From: Nymphaea colorata
Lineage: Eukaryota > Streptophyta > Magnoliopsida > Nymphaeales > Nymphaeaceae
Length of the DNA: 64,000 bases
Reading direction: 5' to 3'
NCBI RefSeq assembly: GCF_008831285.2
Contig: NC_045140.1
Location: 8,120,505 to 8,184,504, forward strand
Shown: piece after piece, positions 36,272 to 48,900 of the stretch
How the letters are laid out: every line of letters starts with the position of its first letter
Position numbering within the stretch: position 1 is the stretch's first letter
Position numbers and translations under genes: made by a program
Notes under the pieces: model-generated
The model's database searches: none
What the model saw: only the letters and a program-made list of their open reading frames with translations
Told to the model about the DNA's origin: nothing

Positions 36272-39200
36272 TTGGAATAGCCAAATAACATAGTAAACAA
36301 ATTGTTTTAAAGAGGTACTTGTAAGATCATTTGAGTTCTTCAAATATTGTCAGTAGAACTCAACTAGAAGATAACTTGTATTTGAAGATAGTTTTGAAAA
36401 TCGAAGTTTTCAGCTTGCTTAAGGAAATATCAATGAAAACATACTCGCAAATTACTTATTTTGCAAAACATGGCTTCAACTTGTTATACTTTGCAAAAAC
36501 AAGTTTTACAAATTTTGTTTGAAAATAAGATATCAAAAATAAATGAACGATGACCATAGTTCTTGTTCATCATAGGGCTAAAGAGAGAGATTTTGGAATA
36601 TTGCGAATATCAAAATAATATGTTGAAAAATATAAAGATTTGATATTTGAAACAAGAAAATATATTATAATTTGTAAGATGTTTTCCTTGAATCTTAAGT
36701 AAATTTCAAGATTTTGTTTTAATTTGATCATCACCTCATTAAGCTTGATCTTGTCATACTTAACCTTCTTAGAGATGTGCTTATGATCATTCGTGATTCC
36801 TGTAAGTGATTGTATATGCATGATTACACAAATTCTATATACATAATAAAAAAAAAACCATTTCTGCCATAACATACATTTATGAAGTAATGAAAAGGAA
36901 AATTTTGATATAAATTGATAGTGGTAAGATTTCATCTAGCGAGTCACTCAAGGGTGTATTGAAAATATAGGTGGGCCGATGAAAGGCTAGAAAAATGATT
37001 AAGAAAAATAGAAAAGATGGATTTGCAATTTAAAAAATCGAAAATAATATGCTCACTGCAAATTAACATGTACATCAAGCATGTATGAGTGTTTCCTGGG
37101 TTGGACATGTCCCAACGTTAAAATGATAAAAATAAAAAAATAACTCACTCTAGATCCTCGCAACGTAATGCACATCTACATACAATCAAGTCATCAATAG
37201 AGAAATGAAAAGATAGATATATAATGAGCGATAAAGAATATGTATAGAAAAATTAAAAGAGATGAAGAGAAAAATGAAAAATATATTGAGAGAAATAAAG
37301 ATGAAAAGAGAGAGATATTTGAAAGAGAAAGAATTAAATGATAGAGAAATGAGAAGAGGAATAAGATAAAAAAAGAGAAATAAGGATGAGAAATTAAAAT
37401 GAGAGAGATACAAGTTAAAAAAGATAGAGGATGGTTAAGAATGAGAGAAATATACATTAACAGAGGAGTAAAGTATGAGATAAAAAGAAGTTAAAATAAA
37501 AGTGAGAAAAGTTAAAATGAGAGAAAAACAAGTTTAAAAGTGATAAATGAGTTAAAATAAATGAAAAAACTAGTTAAAAAAATAAGTTAAAATGAGAGGG
37601 AAAATGATCTTGAGGAAATTTTCTTGCCTTGGTTATGCTCTTTGGAGCTTGAAAGAGAATTCTTAGCTCCGGAATGGCTCTAGACCTTCATTGGCTTGTT
37701 ATAAAGAAAATAGACAAAAAATGGTAGAAAGTAAAGTTATAAATATCTTAAAAAATTTTGATGTAGAGGCGGCTTTTTAGCTCTTTCAGCAAAAACAAAT
37801 CCTTGATGATGGCTTGAACGGGTTGGAGATGCTCCCCAAGAGTTCATCACAAGTCCTCCATGGTCTCCTCTTGTTGGGAATGAAGGTTTGGAGTTGAAGA
37901 CTAGAAGAGCCAAACAAGAAAATTTGAACAAGAAGAAAAAGATAAAGAAGAAAAGAAGAAGAAATCTAGAAGAGGAGAGAGAAAATTCAAAGGTTGAAAA
38001 GATGATGGATTCTCCTTGTTAAATGAGAGAAATGAGGTTGTATTTATACAGGAAGAGACTCAAGGCCATTGTGTTTTTCTAAAATGCAATTATTAATTAA
38101 TAGGTAATTATTAGCTTTAAATAGCTTAAAAACACTAAGAGCGTCAAATCTATCTACAAATATGTCGACTGGGGGGGGGGGTTGACCGTAACCTAGGCCT
38201 GGCCCACTACCAGGCCTAGACAGGCTGAGCTGGCCAGCCACAGGCCTATTATGGCCTATGCTGGCCGGCTACAGGCTTAGCCTAGCCGGGCCAGCGCCAG
38301 GCCAGGCCAAGCTAGGGCCACGACGACAGCTAGGGCAGGCCAGGCCAAGCCAGGGCTGCAATGGGCCAGGCCTGGGTTGTCCAGACCAGGCTTGGTTAGC
38401 CTGCCACTTTGACTGTAGACCCCACAATGGGTATTTTGGTATTTTTTTAAGAAAAAGTAATGTTGTTTTTTTAAGTGAAAGGATATTTTGATAAAACCAA
38501 GAGAATTCAATGACATTTTCAGAAAATCATGGGTATTTTTGAAACCTTGAACTAGAAATTATTGGTATTTGAAAAATGATCATATGTCTCGATACTTGGA
38601 CTGAGAATGATTTGTGACTTGTATTCAAATCTAAAAATGGATCTAGCTCTCTGAAACTTAGAATGGATCAAAAATAATATATCTGAATTTGGATATCAAA
38701 TTTTGATCTAAAATTCATATTTGGTTTTGAATCTTAAATTTAGATCTAGATTAAGGTAAAAACATGGCATTGAATCTAAATTTGGATCTAGATCAAGAAT
38801 TTGGAACTAAATAATGATATGGATCTAGACGTTGGATTTTGGGTTCGGATCAAGTCTGAATTGATATGAAGGCACAAATTGGGAACAAATGAGTCTGGAA
38901 TTGAGATTTGGATCAGGGTCTAAATCTAAAGTTTTGTTGTGGATCCAGTTTTAGAATTTGGATTGGGATATGAATCCATTTTGTATGTGGTTTTAGTCTA
39001 GGGATCTATTTTGGATCTGGGATTAGTATTTGGATCTAAATTTGGATCTAGGGCTGGGCTTTGGATCTAGATTTGGATCTTGGGATTTGTTTTAGGCTTC
39101 TATATGTTTTTTTGAACCAGTCGAGTTTACATTATAGAATTAGTTCAAATTGTGATTGGGCTTTGTGTCTAAAGTCTGAAATAGATCCAAATAAGTCCCA

Positions 39201-39376
39201 AATATCATTGATAGTCAGATAAAAGAAGAAATTGATCATAAATAAGAGAAATTGATCATAAATAAGAGAAATTGAAGCATTTGAAGCCGAAAATCCTTGA
39301 AGGTTGTTGTAAAGTTATCACGAAATGTTTGAGAAAGGCTAAATATAGAATCTTTGAAAAATTTAGGGTGATTACG
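36272..39376. repeat. Right LTR copy (start lost) of the giant-LTR element
   Basis: Repeats the left copy up to about 38310, then runs on through a GC-rich block of GGCCAGGCCAAGC-type words (38200-38400) and a long stretch of diverged TTTGGATCTA / GATCTAGAT units (38580-39110) to the terminus. The solo unit at 22284 ends with the same two kinds of block, which supports common family membership. Confidence 0.7.
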
Positions 39377-39545
39377 TGATTGTGTTTTTGTACAGTGTGC
39401 AGTGTAGACTGTAAGTTTCAATTAGTGCAATAATTTATTGTGTAATTTACTGAACTGTTTATAGTAGTGATAATAGTTTATATATTTTGATTAAACCATT
39501 AGCTTTGTATTAGTTGATTATTGTGTTTAGTAGTTGGTTTAGGGT

Positions 39546-40063
39546 TAGTGCTGCACAATGAGCCACGCCAGACTCGAGCTCAACTCGAACTCACTTGAAA
39601 AAACTCGGCTTGTTCTCGACTCATTTATAAACAAGCCGAGTTCGAGCTTACAAAAATACTTAAAACGATAAACGAGTCAATTTCAAGTTTCTGGAACTTG
39701 ACTCGACTTGCAAACTAGTACTCAATATATGTTGCCAAAACTGGTTCACTGATTTTAACTTTTAGGGCAAAAAGAATTTTTTACAAGTTACTTGAGTTAA
39801 ATTCTTACATGAGTTGAATGAGTTACACGAGTTAATGCTTACATAAGTTAAATGAGTTAATGCTTACACAACTCAATGTGAGTTAACTCCTAAGTGAGTT
39901 AAATGGGTTAAACAAGTCGAGTTCGAGCTCAATTTTGTGTAGTCAAGTCGAGCTCGAGCTTGCTATAAGAAGCTTGACTTGAGTTCGATGAGCTAGAGTT
40001 TTTTAAGCCAAGTCGAGCTCGAGCAAGCCAAGCTCGGGCTTGACTCGGCTCGATGCAGACCTA
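39546..40063. mobile_element. Non-autonomous hAT element, 518 bp, perfect 8-bp TSD
   Basis: Flanked by TTTAGGGT on both sides (39538-39545 and 40064-40071). Ends are inverted: TAGTGCTGCACAATGAGCC at the left and, inverted from the right, TAGGTCTGCATCGAGCC. The inside is full of CGAGCTCGAGC, AGTCGAGTT and GAGTTAAATGAGTTA words that can pair. It has no coding frame. The 8-bp duplication, TAG-starting ends and GAGCC-rich subterminal repeats fit a hAT-type MITE. Confidence 0.85.
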
Positions 40064-41011
40064 TTTAGGGTAGGAAAATGGAAAAGGGACCTCACTGGCA
40101 GCATTTTAGCTAACTGACTTTTTTTTTATGCCACAATTGGCTACTGTTGGTTGTAAGTAAATTAAATTGCATTCTAATGTAGCTTTTCAGTATTTGCATT
40201 CAATTATGCATGTCTCAGTAGTTTAGTAATATTGTGTTTTTAGTGGTTTTTGTTAAGTATTAACTTGCAGACTGCTGACTTTCACTTTGATTATCAACAT
40301 ACTTCATTCTATTGCGTGGTAGTGTGGTTTCCAGATGTTGTTTATGTTTCTTGTTTTATTGACAGAGTTTGGGTTTATCTTGTGCTCTTGCAACACGTAA
40401 TGGCTGGATAGAGTGTCTTTGAGCAGTCACTTTGACAAGAGGTGTTGCTAGTTAGCGACCTGTAGTTAGTAGTAAACCATTGCCATCCAATTCAATGAGT
40501 CTGGATTGCATATTTTGGGTTAACCATGGTCAATTTAAGTGTAAGATCATGTGTAACCTAGTCTACACTTATATTAGCCGGCTGGTGCGGTTTTGGATGT
40601 AAATATAGTTTGCAATCTATTTCAAATGTCTGTTCACATATAGTCAAATATTTTGTTGCAATATAAAGTGAAACGACATCCCAGTTATATTGATTGGATT
40701 TCACAAATAGTGAATCTAAGCCGAACTTTGAGGACAATTGTTTGGCTACCAATATGTATAATCAAAATATATTGCATTCACAATATAATCAAGAGTAAGA
40801 ATTCTGATTCTCAAAAGAAAATACTTCTATTGCAACAATTAAAGTTCTACACAGCCAGCTACAAAAAACCCTACAAATTATCAGCTAAAATGTAACAAAG
40901 TCATTAAAACTACATATAATTATCTCATCAATGTTAATATATAGATAAACACAGCAAATACAAGCTGGAAAATCATGTAGTTAAAGGAAATTTACTAAAG
41001 TAGGTGTTGTA

Positions 41012-41700
41012 TAAGGGTGGGCATCGGGCTGGGTACCCAATGGGTACCCCATACCTGGCTCAGATTGGGCTCAGGCCAGGCCATGGATTTTTCCTAATGG
41101 AACAAAAGGACCCAGACCCAGCCAGTTCACTAGGCTCGAGTAGAAATGCCCGACTAAAATGAACCAAGCCCATTTTATAGCCATTTCTGAGGTGTTTTTT
41201 TAAAACTTTTCGATGCAGGACTAAAAGTCCTTTGTCTTTGTTGAGTACAAAGAGAAAATCTTTTTGCATTATTGGGTTAAAATATGAATGAAAAGTAAAA
41301 CTTTTTCAAAGGGGATTTTGTATTACAAACTTTATGCCTTGACACCCTCATAAGTAATAACAATATGAAAGAACATTAAAATACTTATTAATGTTAAAAT
41401 AATAATTAAAAATGTAAAAAAACAAAACAAGTTTAGTTTTTATGGCATATCTTTGAGGAAAAAGGGTGGGTGAGCACATTAGAAAAAGGGGAAAACTTGT
41501 TTCTTTCATCCTTGTGGTCCTACCTGCCATGAATGGTGGGTTTTATAAAAAAAAATTATTAAGAGCCTAGTAGCCAATAATCCTTGGGCCTGGGTCGGCC
41601 CGACTGCTATCGAGCTGAGTAACGGGGCCCAGTTTTAATTCAGTTGGGCCTGAACTTGATTTATAAAAATCGGGCTGGCCCGGCCTGATGCCCAGCCCTA
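41012..41700. mobile_element. Non-autonomous hAT element, 689 bp
   Basis: The left end TAAGGGTGGGCATCGGGCTG and the inverted right end TAGGGCTGGGCATCAGGCCG match at most positions. The 8-bp flanks GTGTTGTA (41004-41011) and GTGCTGGA (41701-41708) agree at six of eight, as expected of an aged hAT target duplication. No transposase is encoded. GC-rich ends around an AT-rich core are typical. Confidence 0.75.
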
Positions 41701-41708
41701 GTGCTGGA

Positions 41709-42550
41709 TGCAGCCAACACCTTGATATTAACTGAAAACCACAAAACTCCAAAAAAAAATCAACTTAAACATCACTTTTGACAAGGTATGATTGATAAAC
41801 ACCTAATCTATGTGTTTCTACTTTAAAGCCCCACTAACCATTGCTGAAAACATGAGAAAGTAAAGAGGAAAGTAGCCAAAATGGCTGCCGGATGCAGCTA
41901 GCAGCTCACTGGTCAGCCTATGAAGCTGCCAGTGACTCCTTGTATGCACGAGCTACTCCAACATTACACCCTACCTTAAATGCTCGATGACTATGAATAA
42001 AAGACAGGAAGCCTACACCATCTACACAGTTAGAACAAGAAATAGTAAAACATATAGGGATCAAGTTCTATATTTTGTAAATAAAAGGATCCAACAGCAG
42101 ATGATGAAAATAAGCAATAACCTTGAATATCACACAATTATCGACCCATCTAACTCAAAATATAAAATATAAACCTGAAAAATGTAAAATTCACCAACTA
42201 ATTAGATGATCCAACACTTAGATTTATAAAAAAAGGCACAAAATCGAGATCTACAATCAATAATACTTGGAAATTCTAACCTATGTTGTAGAAAATCATG
42301 AAAGCAACCTAATACCATATGCCCGTGTATGAAAACGAGAAAAACTTACCTAAATAGAGCGTGGTGTTCTTGAATATTTGGTTATACAATAGCTTTGCTC
42401 CCTAGAAACCTCGATCGAATGCCGTTATCTCCTCCACCATGTTGCACTTCAAAGTTTAGAGAATGAGGGAGGGAGGGAGAGGGTCACATAAGAGAAGCCC
42501 TCGTCTTGATGGGGCATCACCTGCTTCTTCTTCAAAGCCTCACCAAGGGA
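41709..42550. other. No recognisable feature
   Basis: AT-rich intergenic sequence with no repeat or coding signal beyond a short purine run near 42465. Confidence 0.35.
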
Positions 42551-42554
42551 TTTT

Positions 42555-43345
42555 GCTTGAATATATATGGCAATCATACATATATATCATAGATGAGATA
42601 ATGTTGTTGTCACACTCATATAAATATAACAATCATATAGATATATCAGAGATGACATAATACTATTCTTACTTGAATATATATGACAGTCATATAAATA
42701 TATTAGAGATGAGATAATACTATTCTTAACAACCATATGGATATATCATAGATGAAATAATACTGCTCTTACACATATATATATGACACCTAAATGGTTG
42801 CATCATGGATGAGAAACACTGTTGTTACACATATATATGTAATCATATGGATATATCATAAATGAGATAATGTTGTTGTTATACACATATATATGACAAT
42901 CATATGGATAGATCAGAGACAATGTTTTTCTTGTTTGAATATATATGATAATCATACAGTTATATCAAAGATGAGATAATACAATTTTTACATGAATATA
43001 TATGGCAACCATATGGATATATCAATGATGAGGTAATATTGTTCTTACTTACCAAAATGACAGTCATATTAGAGCATAGATAAATGTTGTCATACATGTA
43101 CATTCTTGGCAACTATTTGTGTACTTAGAGTTGAGATAATGTTGTTCTTATGCATATATATTTGACAACTTTATGTACATGAAAGAATTGAAATAGTGTA
43201 ATTCATATCTATTTGTATTAATGTATTCATGTATTCATGAGAACTATATGAACACACTATGGCAGAGATAATATTGTTCATACATATGCATGTTCAAGGA
43301 CACATTTGGGCATCGATAATGCTGTTCATGAAAATGTTATATCAC
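42555..43345. repeat. Degenerate tandem array, about 65-70 bp unit
   Basis: About a dozen diverged units, each built from GAATATATATGACAATCATA, TGGATATATCA, GAGATGAGATAATG and TTGTTCTTAC. The units become poorer towards 43345. It is a satellite-like array, with no coding meaning. Confidence 0.85.
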
Positions 43346-44235
43346 AGGTGTAAATAAAATAAATTTGAAAGTTGGTTTCTCTGAAATATGCTGACCAACA
43401 ATGCCTATTATAACTCAATCTGATTAGAATGATCAAAAGTCTTTAGAGTAGTGTGTTTTGAGGTATTTGAATATGCTGGTTTTGAGAATTGCGCTCAAGG
43501 CTAGGTTCCATAAAAAACTACTGGAATATGTTTTGATATGCCAAATCTTTTGTTGATATACAAAAGAACACTGAATATGTCTTATGCTATGATACATGTA
43601 AGTGTGAGCAGAGTCTGGTGGTTGGCTTTGTCCCGAAAGGTTATGGGATGACACGAACTTATTATGGCCATCCATTCCTCCGTTTGCACCGGACTGCCCA
43701 TAGGGCATCGGCGATCTAGGCATTAAGTCAAGCTTGCGATATTTTTGTTAATTTATTTTCATTGAGTTATTGTAGTCTTTTGTTTGGGCTCTACATGGGT
43801 CCTTGTGACATCTATATTCTTGTTGGATCTATTTCTACTTTGGTCATTACCCAAGAGTTGATTTGACTTTTAAGACTTGATGTTCATTCCATAATATATC
43901 TATATTTTCACCAAGAAAAAAAAAAGTTGTGTCCAAACTTGGGTCGTGACACTAACGACATGGTTATTGGGAGCTATCATGATTATGTTTATCTTTTTCA
44001 GCCAATTTTTTCTATTTCTCCAACATGCTGATTGTCAAGACCTGCCATATCGAAGTGGGTATATAAGCCAGCTTGTGCACTAAAATTTCGTGCATAAGCC
44101 TTGTAATGTTGCTAAGTGGTGACTAAAGGTTTTGAGATTCAATAAAGCATATACTGAATGAGTGTGTTATGCGGTTGCTATGACCAATGTACCCCTTTGA
44201 GTGGCAATGAACTATCCTTATTTTTTCCCCCTCAT
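43346..44235. other. No recognisable feature
   Basis: Intergenic sequence. A short run of A near 43915 and scattered short frames only. Confidence 0.35.
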
Positions 44236-44239
44236 GTTG

Positions 44240-44490
44240 TTATATCATATTCTTATCATTGTTTCATACCTATTATGTCATACCCCTGTCATTATCTTAT
44301 ATTCCTGTTGTTGCTTCATACCCATTATCTTATTTTGATCTCATTTTCTTATCATGATGTCATACCCTTTGTCGTTATCTCATAGCACCTCTTGTCATTA
44401 TCTCAGATGTTATGAGTATGAAATAATGATAAGAATATGAGATAATGGGTATAAGATAACAATAGAGGCATAAGATAGTGACAAGCTTAA
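44240..44490. repeat. Tandem ATTATCTCATACC-type repeat with an inverted half
   Basis: 44240-44405 repeats words such as TTATCATTGTTTCATACC, TTATCTTATTCC and TTATCTCATAGC about every 20-25 bp. From about 44405 the reverse complement begins (ATGAGTATGAAATAATGATA, AGATAACAATAGAGGCATAA). The two halves can fold into one long hairpin centred near 44403. Confidence 0.7.
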
Positions 44491-44779
44491 GAAATGTTTG
44501 CCATGCACGTGCAACGTTGACACTGAAGTAAATGTACTTATTGATAGTAGGATCCACCCCCAACATGCAATTATTGTATACACAAGATGACATACATAAC
44601 TCATTCTCCTACGGCATCATAGGGGAGGGGCTGCCTTTCACATCCTCCTTGTTTGTCCATAACATATAAATCACTCTGGACCCGAAATGTGCTCTTTTAT
44701 TGTAGAAATGAGTAAGCACATTTTCCTAACGATCAATGCTCTACCCTTTCACGCCTTCCCCAGTTATCCTATAAGACAT

Positions 44780-44927
44780 AATGCTCTTTGGCAAAGTTGC
44801 TCATATTTAAAATTATGAACGCAAAACAAATTCACAAATAAAATATTTTCCTTAATGCTGTTCGACAAAGATGCTCATATTTAAAACCATGAATGAAAAA
44901 CAAATTCACAAATAAAATATTTTCCTT
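44780..44927. repeat. 74-bp tandem duplication
   Basis: Unit beginning AATGCTCTTTGGCAAAGTTG (44780) is repeated at 44854 as AATGCTGTTCGACAAAGATG and continues through TCACAAATAAAATATTTTCC in both copies. Confidence 0.9.
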
Positions 44928-45444
44928 TTTAATCAATAAATTATGTCTTCTTGTAATGTGAATAGTGAACCTTAACTTTTCGACCTCTAGGCGGAGGCAG
45001 GGGCCCTTATATTTTACATGGTAATAGTGTTAAACAATTTGAGATTGACCCTATAAGAATTTTGAAAAATATGTGTGCTTTTTATAATTTTTTTTATACC
45101 AACCATTGAAAGCAACAAGCATGGACGGGCCGCCGCCGGGTACCTGATATTTGGGCTCGATTTATTTGAGTTGAATCGACCCGAATCCAACTCATTATGA
45201 GGCCCGCCAACGGGCCCAATGCCGAGGCTTAGGACCAAGCTACGTGTGCTGAATATCTTCTGTCCCTCTCTCTGTATCATAGAGCAACCTGACTTATTCT
45301 CGAGAAGATATGATAAAGGATTAGAACTATCTCCGAGTAACATTCACTGTTTTGACCTGCAGCAATGGCGAAAACTCTATTGGAATTATTCCCCATCCTC
45401 CTCGCCTTCCCTTCCACATCTCTTCGATTTCTCGATGGTCCATT
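44928..45444. promoter_or_regulatory. Upstream region and probable 5' UTR of the EamA transporter gene
   Basis: A GC-rich patch at 44985-45230 with GGGCCC and CCCGCC words and possible inverted ends (CTAGGCGGAGGCAGGGGCCC left, TAAGCCTCGGCATTGGGCCC inverted right) may be a small hAT-like element lying in the promoter. An ATG at 45365 is out of frame with the gene and runs only about 34 codons, so it could act as an upstream ORF. The exact transcription start cannot be placed. Confidence 0.35.
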
Positions 45445-45955
45445 ATGCAGTTTCGCTCTCTGATCGTTTCTTTCGCCTCGTCTTCCATGGCTGCTCAATC
45501 CCCACCCTGGGGAACGACGACTAACAGCTTCGTTGGTTTCTCTTCTTTCATTACAACTTCAAAACTCTGCATTTTTTCTGATCATTTTCTCACCAAATTC
45601 AGTAAAAGAGGCACCCGTTTTGTGAGGTTTTCGTTGGACGAGCCCGTGAAATCGAGAAGATGCGACTCACGCACGAGCCCATCTCTGGCAGTTCTGAAAT
45701 CTTCTGAGAACAACTTTATCTCCAAAAGGGTCGTGACGCCCGGGCAAGTAAGCAGGTCGGCGGATAGTAGCTTCTTCATAATTGGGGAAGAAGACAACGA
45801 CGAGAACATGGCAAAAAATGGCAGGTTACATTGTAGATTTCTATCGTGTTGGTCCAATTCATGGGTGGCCAAGAAACCTTTATGGAAGAGCTTTTTCCTT
45901 GCATCCAAGAAAGTGAGGAGCATCATATTGCTCAATATTCTCACAATAATTTATG
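45445..45955 (+). CDS. Exon 1 of the EamA transporter (transit peptide and first membrane helix)
   Basis: Open frame from MQFRSLIVSFASSSMAAQ to SIILLNILTIIY, ending at TATG|GTACTC. The leftover G joins CA of exon 2 to give Ala, so the first helix reads ILTIIYASNIPVV. The second in-frame ATG (45487) has TTCC before it (TTCCATGGC), a better context than the first. The frame stays open upstream to about 45352 without another ATG. Confidence 0.85.
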
Positions 45956-48900
45956 GTACTCTTTTTTAAGCTTTTGATGCAACGGCATTGCGTTTTTGGC
46001 CTCTTTAATAAACTCTTTATCTGGATTGTGAACGATTTGTTTAAACTGATTCTTTTCTTTTTCCTTTTTTGGCTTTTGCTCTATAGTCTTTAGTGTCAAC
46101 GGATAAATATTTTGCTGTATTTGTGGTTACCCGACAAGCAATTTTATTATGCAAGAGAATTTAGAAAAAATTGAAGATTCTTTCAAGCAACGCACTGAAC
46201 CTACATTGCTGTCAACAACAGATATTGTCTTTCCTGCTCATACGGTTGAACGCATCTTAATTGCTGTACCTTTGTTGTTGCTAGGTGTAGCTTTAGTTAT
46301 TGATTCATTGGCTGTAATAGTTTAGAATTGAAGAATAAGACTGTACTAAAGGCATATTGGTGGACCTACAAAGAAAATGCATTATTTGTGCACTTCACAA
46401 GTGACAAACATGTTCTTTCATCTTTCATCTTTATAGAATCACTTTGAGACTATTGAAAATGATGAATGCTCAGAAACACATTGCTTTTTCAGACTTTAAA
46501 AGAAGAAAAGAGATGTCTTTTTTCAGTTTTTATATACGATGGAGGTAGCACCAGTTACTGGATGCATTAGGATTGCCATTCCAGAAGGTGCATACTTATC
46601 ATGCCCCATTCTGGATTTTCTTGGTGTAGAAACCCAAGGCTTTAGGTACTTCTTCCTTGCCTACCAATACTGTGTCCCTTGCATCGTCCTTGTGGCAAAT
46701 GACATATATCTTTGGTCTTGAAATTTAGACCTCCCTGAATCTGAGGGCTTTATCCCATCTCAATAAGCCAATGTGTAAACTTGCTGACATTTGGAAAAGG
46801 CCACGCTTCAACAATTTAGAAGCTGAAGCAGAAGCTTGCATGCATCATCATGGATGGCAACATTTAGTATTTTTCTACACCATCTTGAACCAATGCAGCC
46901 AAGAAGTTTGAATTCAAAGTGCTATTCACCTTGCAGTGGGTCCAGCATTTGTGGCAGAATGGAGCATGTTGAGATTGGTTAGTGGTTCTAATCGTTATAT
47001 TGAGTCTGGTACTCTCATCATCTACCTAATCCATCTAAAAGATATTTTCCCATGTTCTTTTTCACAACCCAACCTACTTGCCTCAGAAAATTATCATGCT
47101 TTTGATACAGTGCAATGTAACATGTAAAAGATGGTATCTTGTGATAAATTAAAAAAGATGTACCAGAGGAAAAAGAAGCTTAAAGACTGGCTCAATGGCT
47201 AGAATTCTAGCCATTTGGTGCAGACTGACTATTTTGACATTTTACAATGCACACGTGTGTGCACCTAAAAAGTACAGAACAAAAAATACTACCTAACACC
47301 CCACCTCATACTTATGGTTCCTCAATCAAGTTCGAAAAGATGTTAAGGAAAAATGAGAAACAAGGGCTTTGGCAAAAAAAAAAATTGATTGATTGAAATT
47401 CAAAACGCACTGTCTTCTTATCGAGGAATTATGATGATATAGATTGCATTTTTGTTGTAATAGCATCATTTCAATGCAGTTTTAAGATGGACTTCTATGT
47501 CTTGATGTAGGCTCTTCATCCAAACAGTCTTTGTAAATAAAAGTTTTAAAATATTATACACATTTCCATTTATTCTTTCATTCCTTAATATTTTTTCAAG
47601 AATAGTGAGAGTTTTTATTTTCTCTCAAAGGAAAAATAACCTGTGAAGAAATTGTGGTGCTTCAGTATTTGTGACTGTGGTTTGACTGTAGATAGGCGCT
47701 GATGAGGAAATAGGGCTTCAAAAGTTGATCAGCATGCATGAAACAAGGATTTCTATTATTTTCACATCGGAATCCCTTTTTTCCTCTTATGACACAATTT
47801 TGAAGAACATATCTTGGCTGTGGACTATGTAAAGATCATGTTAGAATCAGCCTTTTGGTGTGAGGTCTTGTTAATTTTGTAAACTTCATGCATATTGTTA
47901 CTCCAGGACAATATGTTTTTAGTATGGCTAACTGTGAGCTTAAGCCATTTCTGGGTTCACAATTTATCCTTTTTCTTCATTCTAAGTCCTAGTTATGAAA
48001 TACTGAATCTTTGTCAAGTCATGTGTCATCCAATCCTGTGAAGTTTGATATTTTCCTTGTGGAGGATATTTATCAGCTTTATCTCATAACATGAATAGTA
48101 TCTTGTTTGATAATGATATGTCATTAATACTGCTTCTCTATTTTGTCTTTTTGTTTTCCAGCAAGCAATATTCCAGTGGTGAAGGAGGTCGAGGCTGTCA
48201 TGGATCCAGCGTTATTTTCAGTTGTACGATTTGCAGTTTCAGCTTTACCATTTCTGCCCTTCATGATCCGGACTTACAGGGATGCTGAGACTCGAAATGC
48301 AGGATTGGAGTTGGGTTTCTGGATTAGTTTGGGTTACCTAACTCAAGCCGTTGGACTTCTTACATCTGATGCTGGACGTGCATCATTTATCTCTTCATTC
48401 ACAGTAATTTCTTGACTTCCGTTCTTCACTAGATTTACAAGATTTCCTCCAAAAAACATTGCAATCTTTTTTATTGTTAGTAGACTTATGCTAGGATTAG
48501 GCTTGCTATATTTTGAGACCAATGTTTGTAACTTTGCTAGGTGGTTGTTGTGCCGTTCATTGATGGTATTTTAGGAGCAAGAATTCCTTTCCTTACATGG
48601 TCTGGTGCTATTGCTTCACTAGTTGGAATTGGGATGATTGAATCTAGTGGCTCTCCACCCACTGTAAGTTCTAAATTTTTTAACTGGCTCCTTTGAGTTG
48701 ACAGTATTGTATGATGACAAAGCATATTATCATGACGTTGTTTATGTGTCTGTATTTATCTACTTATGATTAAATACTTTCCAGATTGGGGATTTCTTGA
48801 ACTTTCTCAGTGCTGTCACTTTTGGGATCCACATGCTTAGAACTGAGCACTATTCAAGAACAACAAAGAAAGAAAAAATTTTGGCTCTTCTCGGATACGA

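Larger units (their letters stand above)
32049..39376. mobile_element. Second giant-LTR (LARD-like) element with two partial LTR copies
   Basis: Starts TGTTTGCATCC (compare TGTTCGCATCC at 22284) and ends TTTAGGGTGATTACG (compare TTTGAGGTGATTACA at 25816). Flanks GGATT (32044-32048) and TGATT (39377-39381) match at four of five bases, a likely worn target duplication. Inside, about 32420-34450 and 36272-38310 are direct repeats of each other. The first keeps the start but lacks the end; the second lacks the start but keeps the end. This fits two LTRs, each truncated on its inner side, around a 1.8 kb remnant. No retrotransposon protein is recognisable, hence LARD-like. Confidence 0.6.

Noticed and set aside
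42555-43345. Possible CRISPR-like array
   Set aside because: Units are contiguous and diverged with no unique spacers, and the DNA is plant nuclear.
44985-45230. Small hAT-like element in the transporter promoter
   Set aside because: Ends look inverted and GC-rich, but no 8-bp target duplication was found; mentioned only within the upstream-region entry.
45582-45944. 120-codon minus-strand frame opposite exon 1
   Set aside because: Shadow of the transporter's first exon; no start context or homology, while the plus strand splices into a known family.
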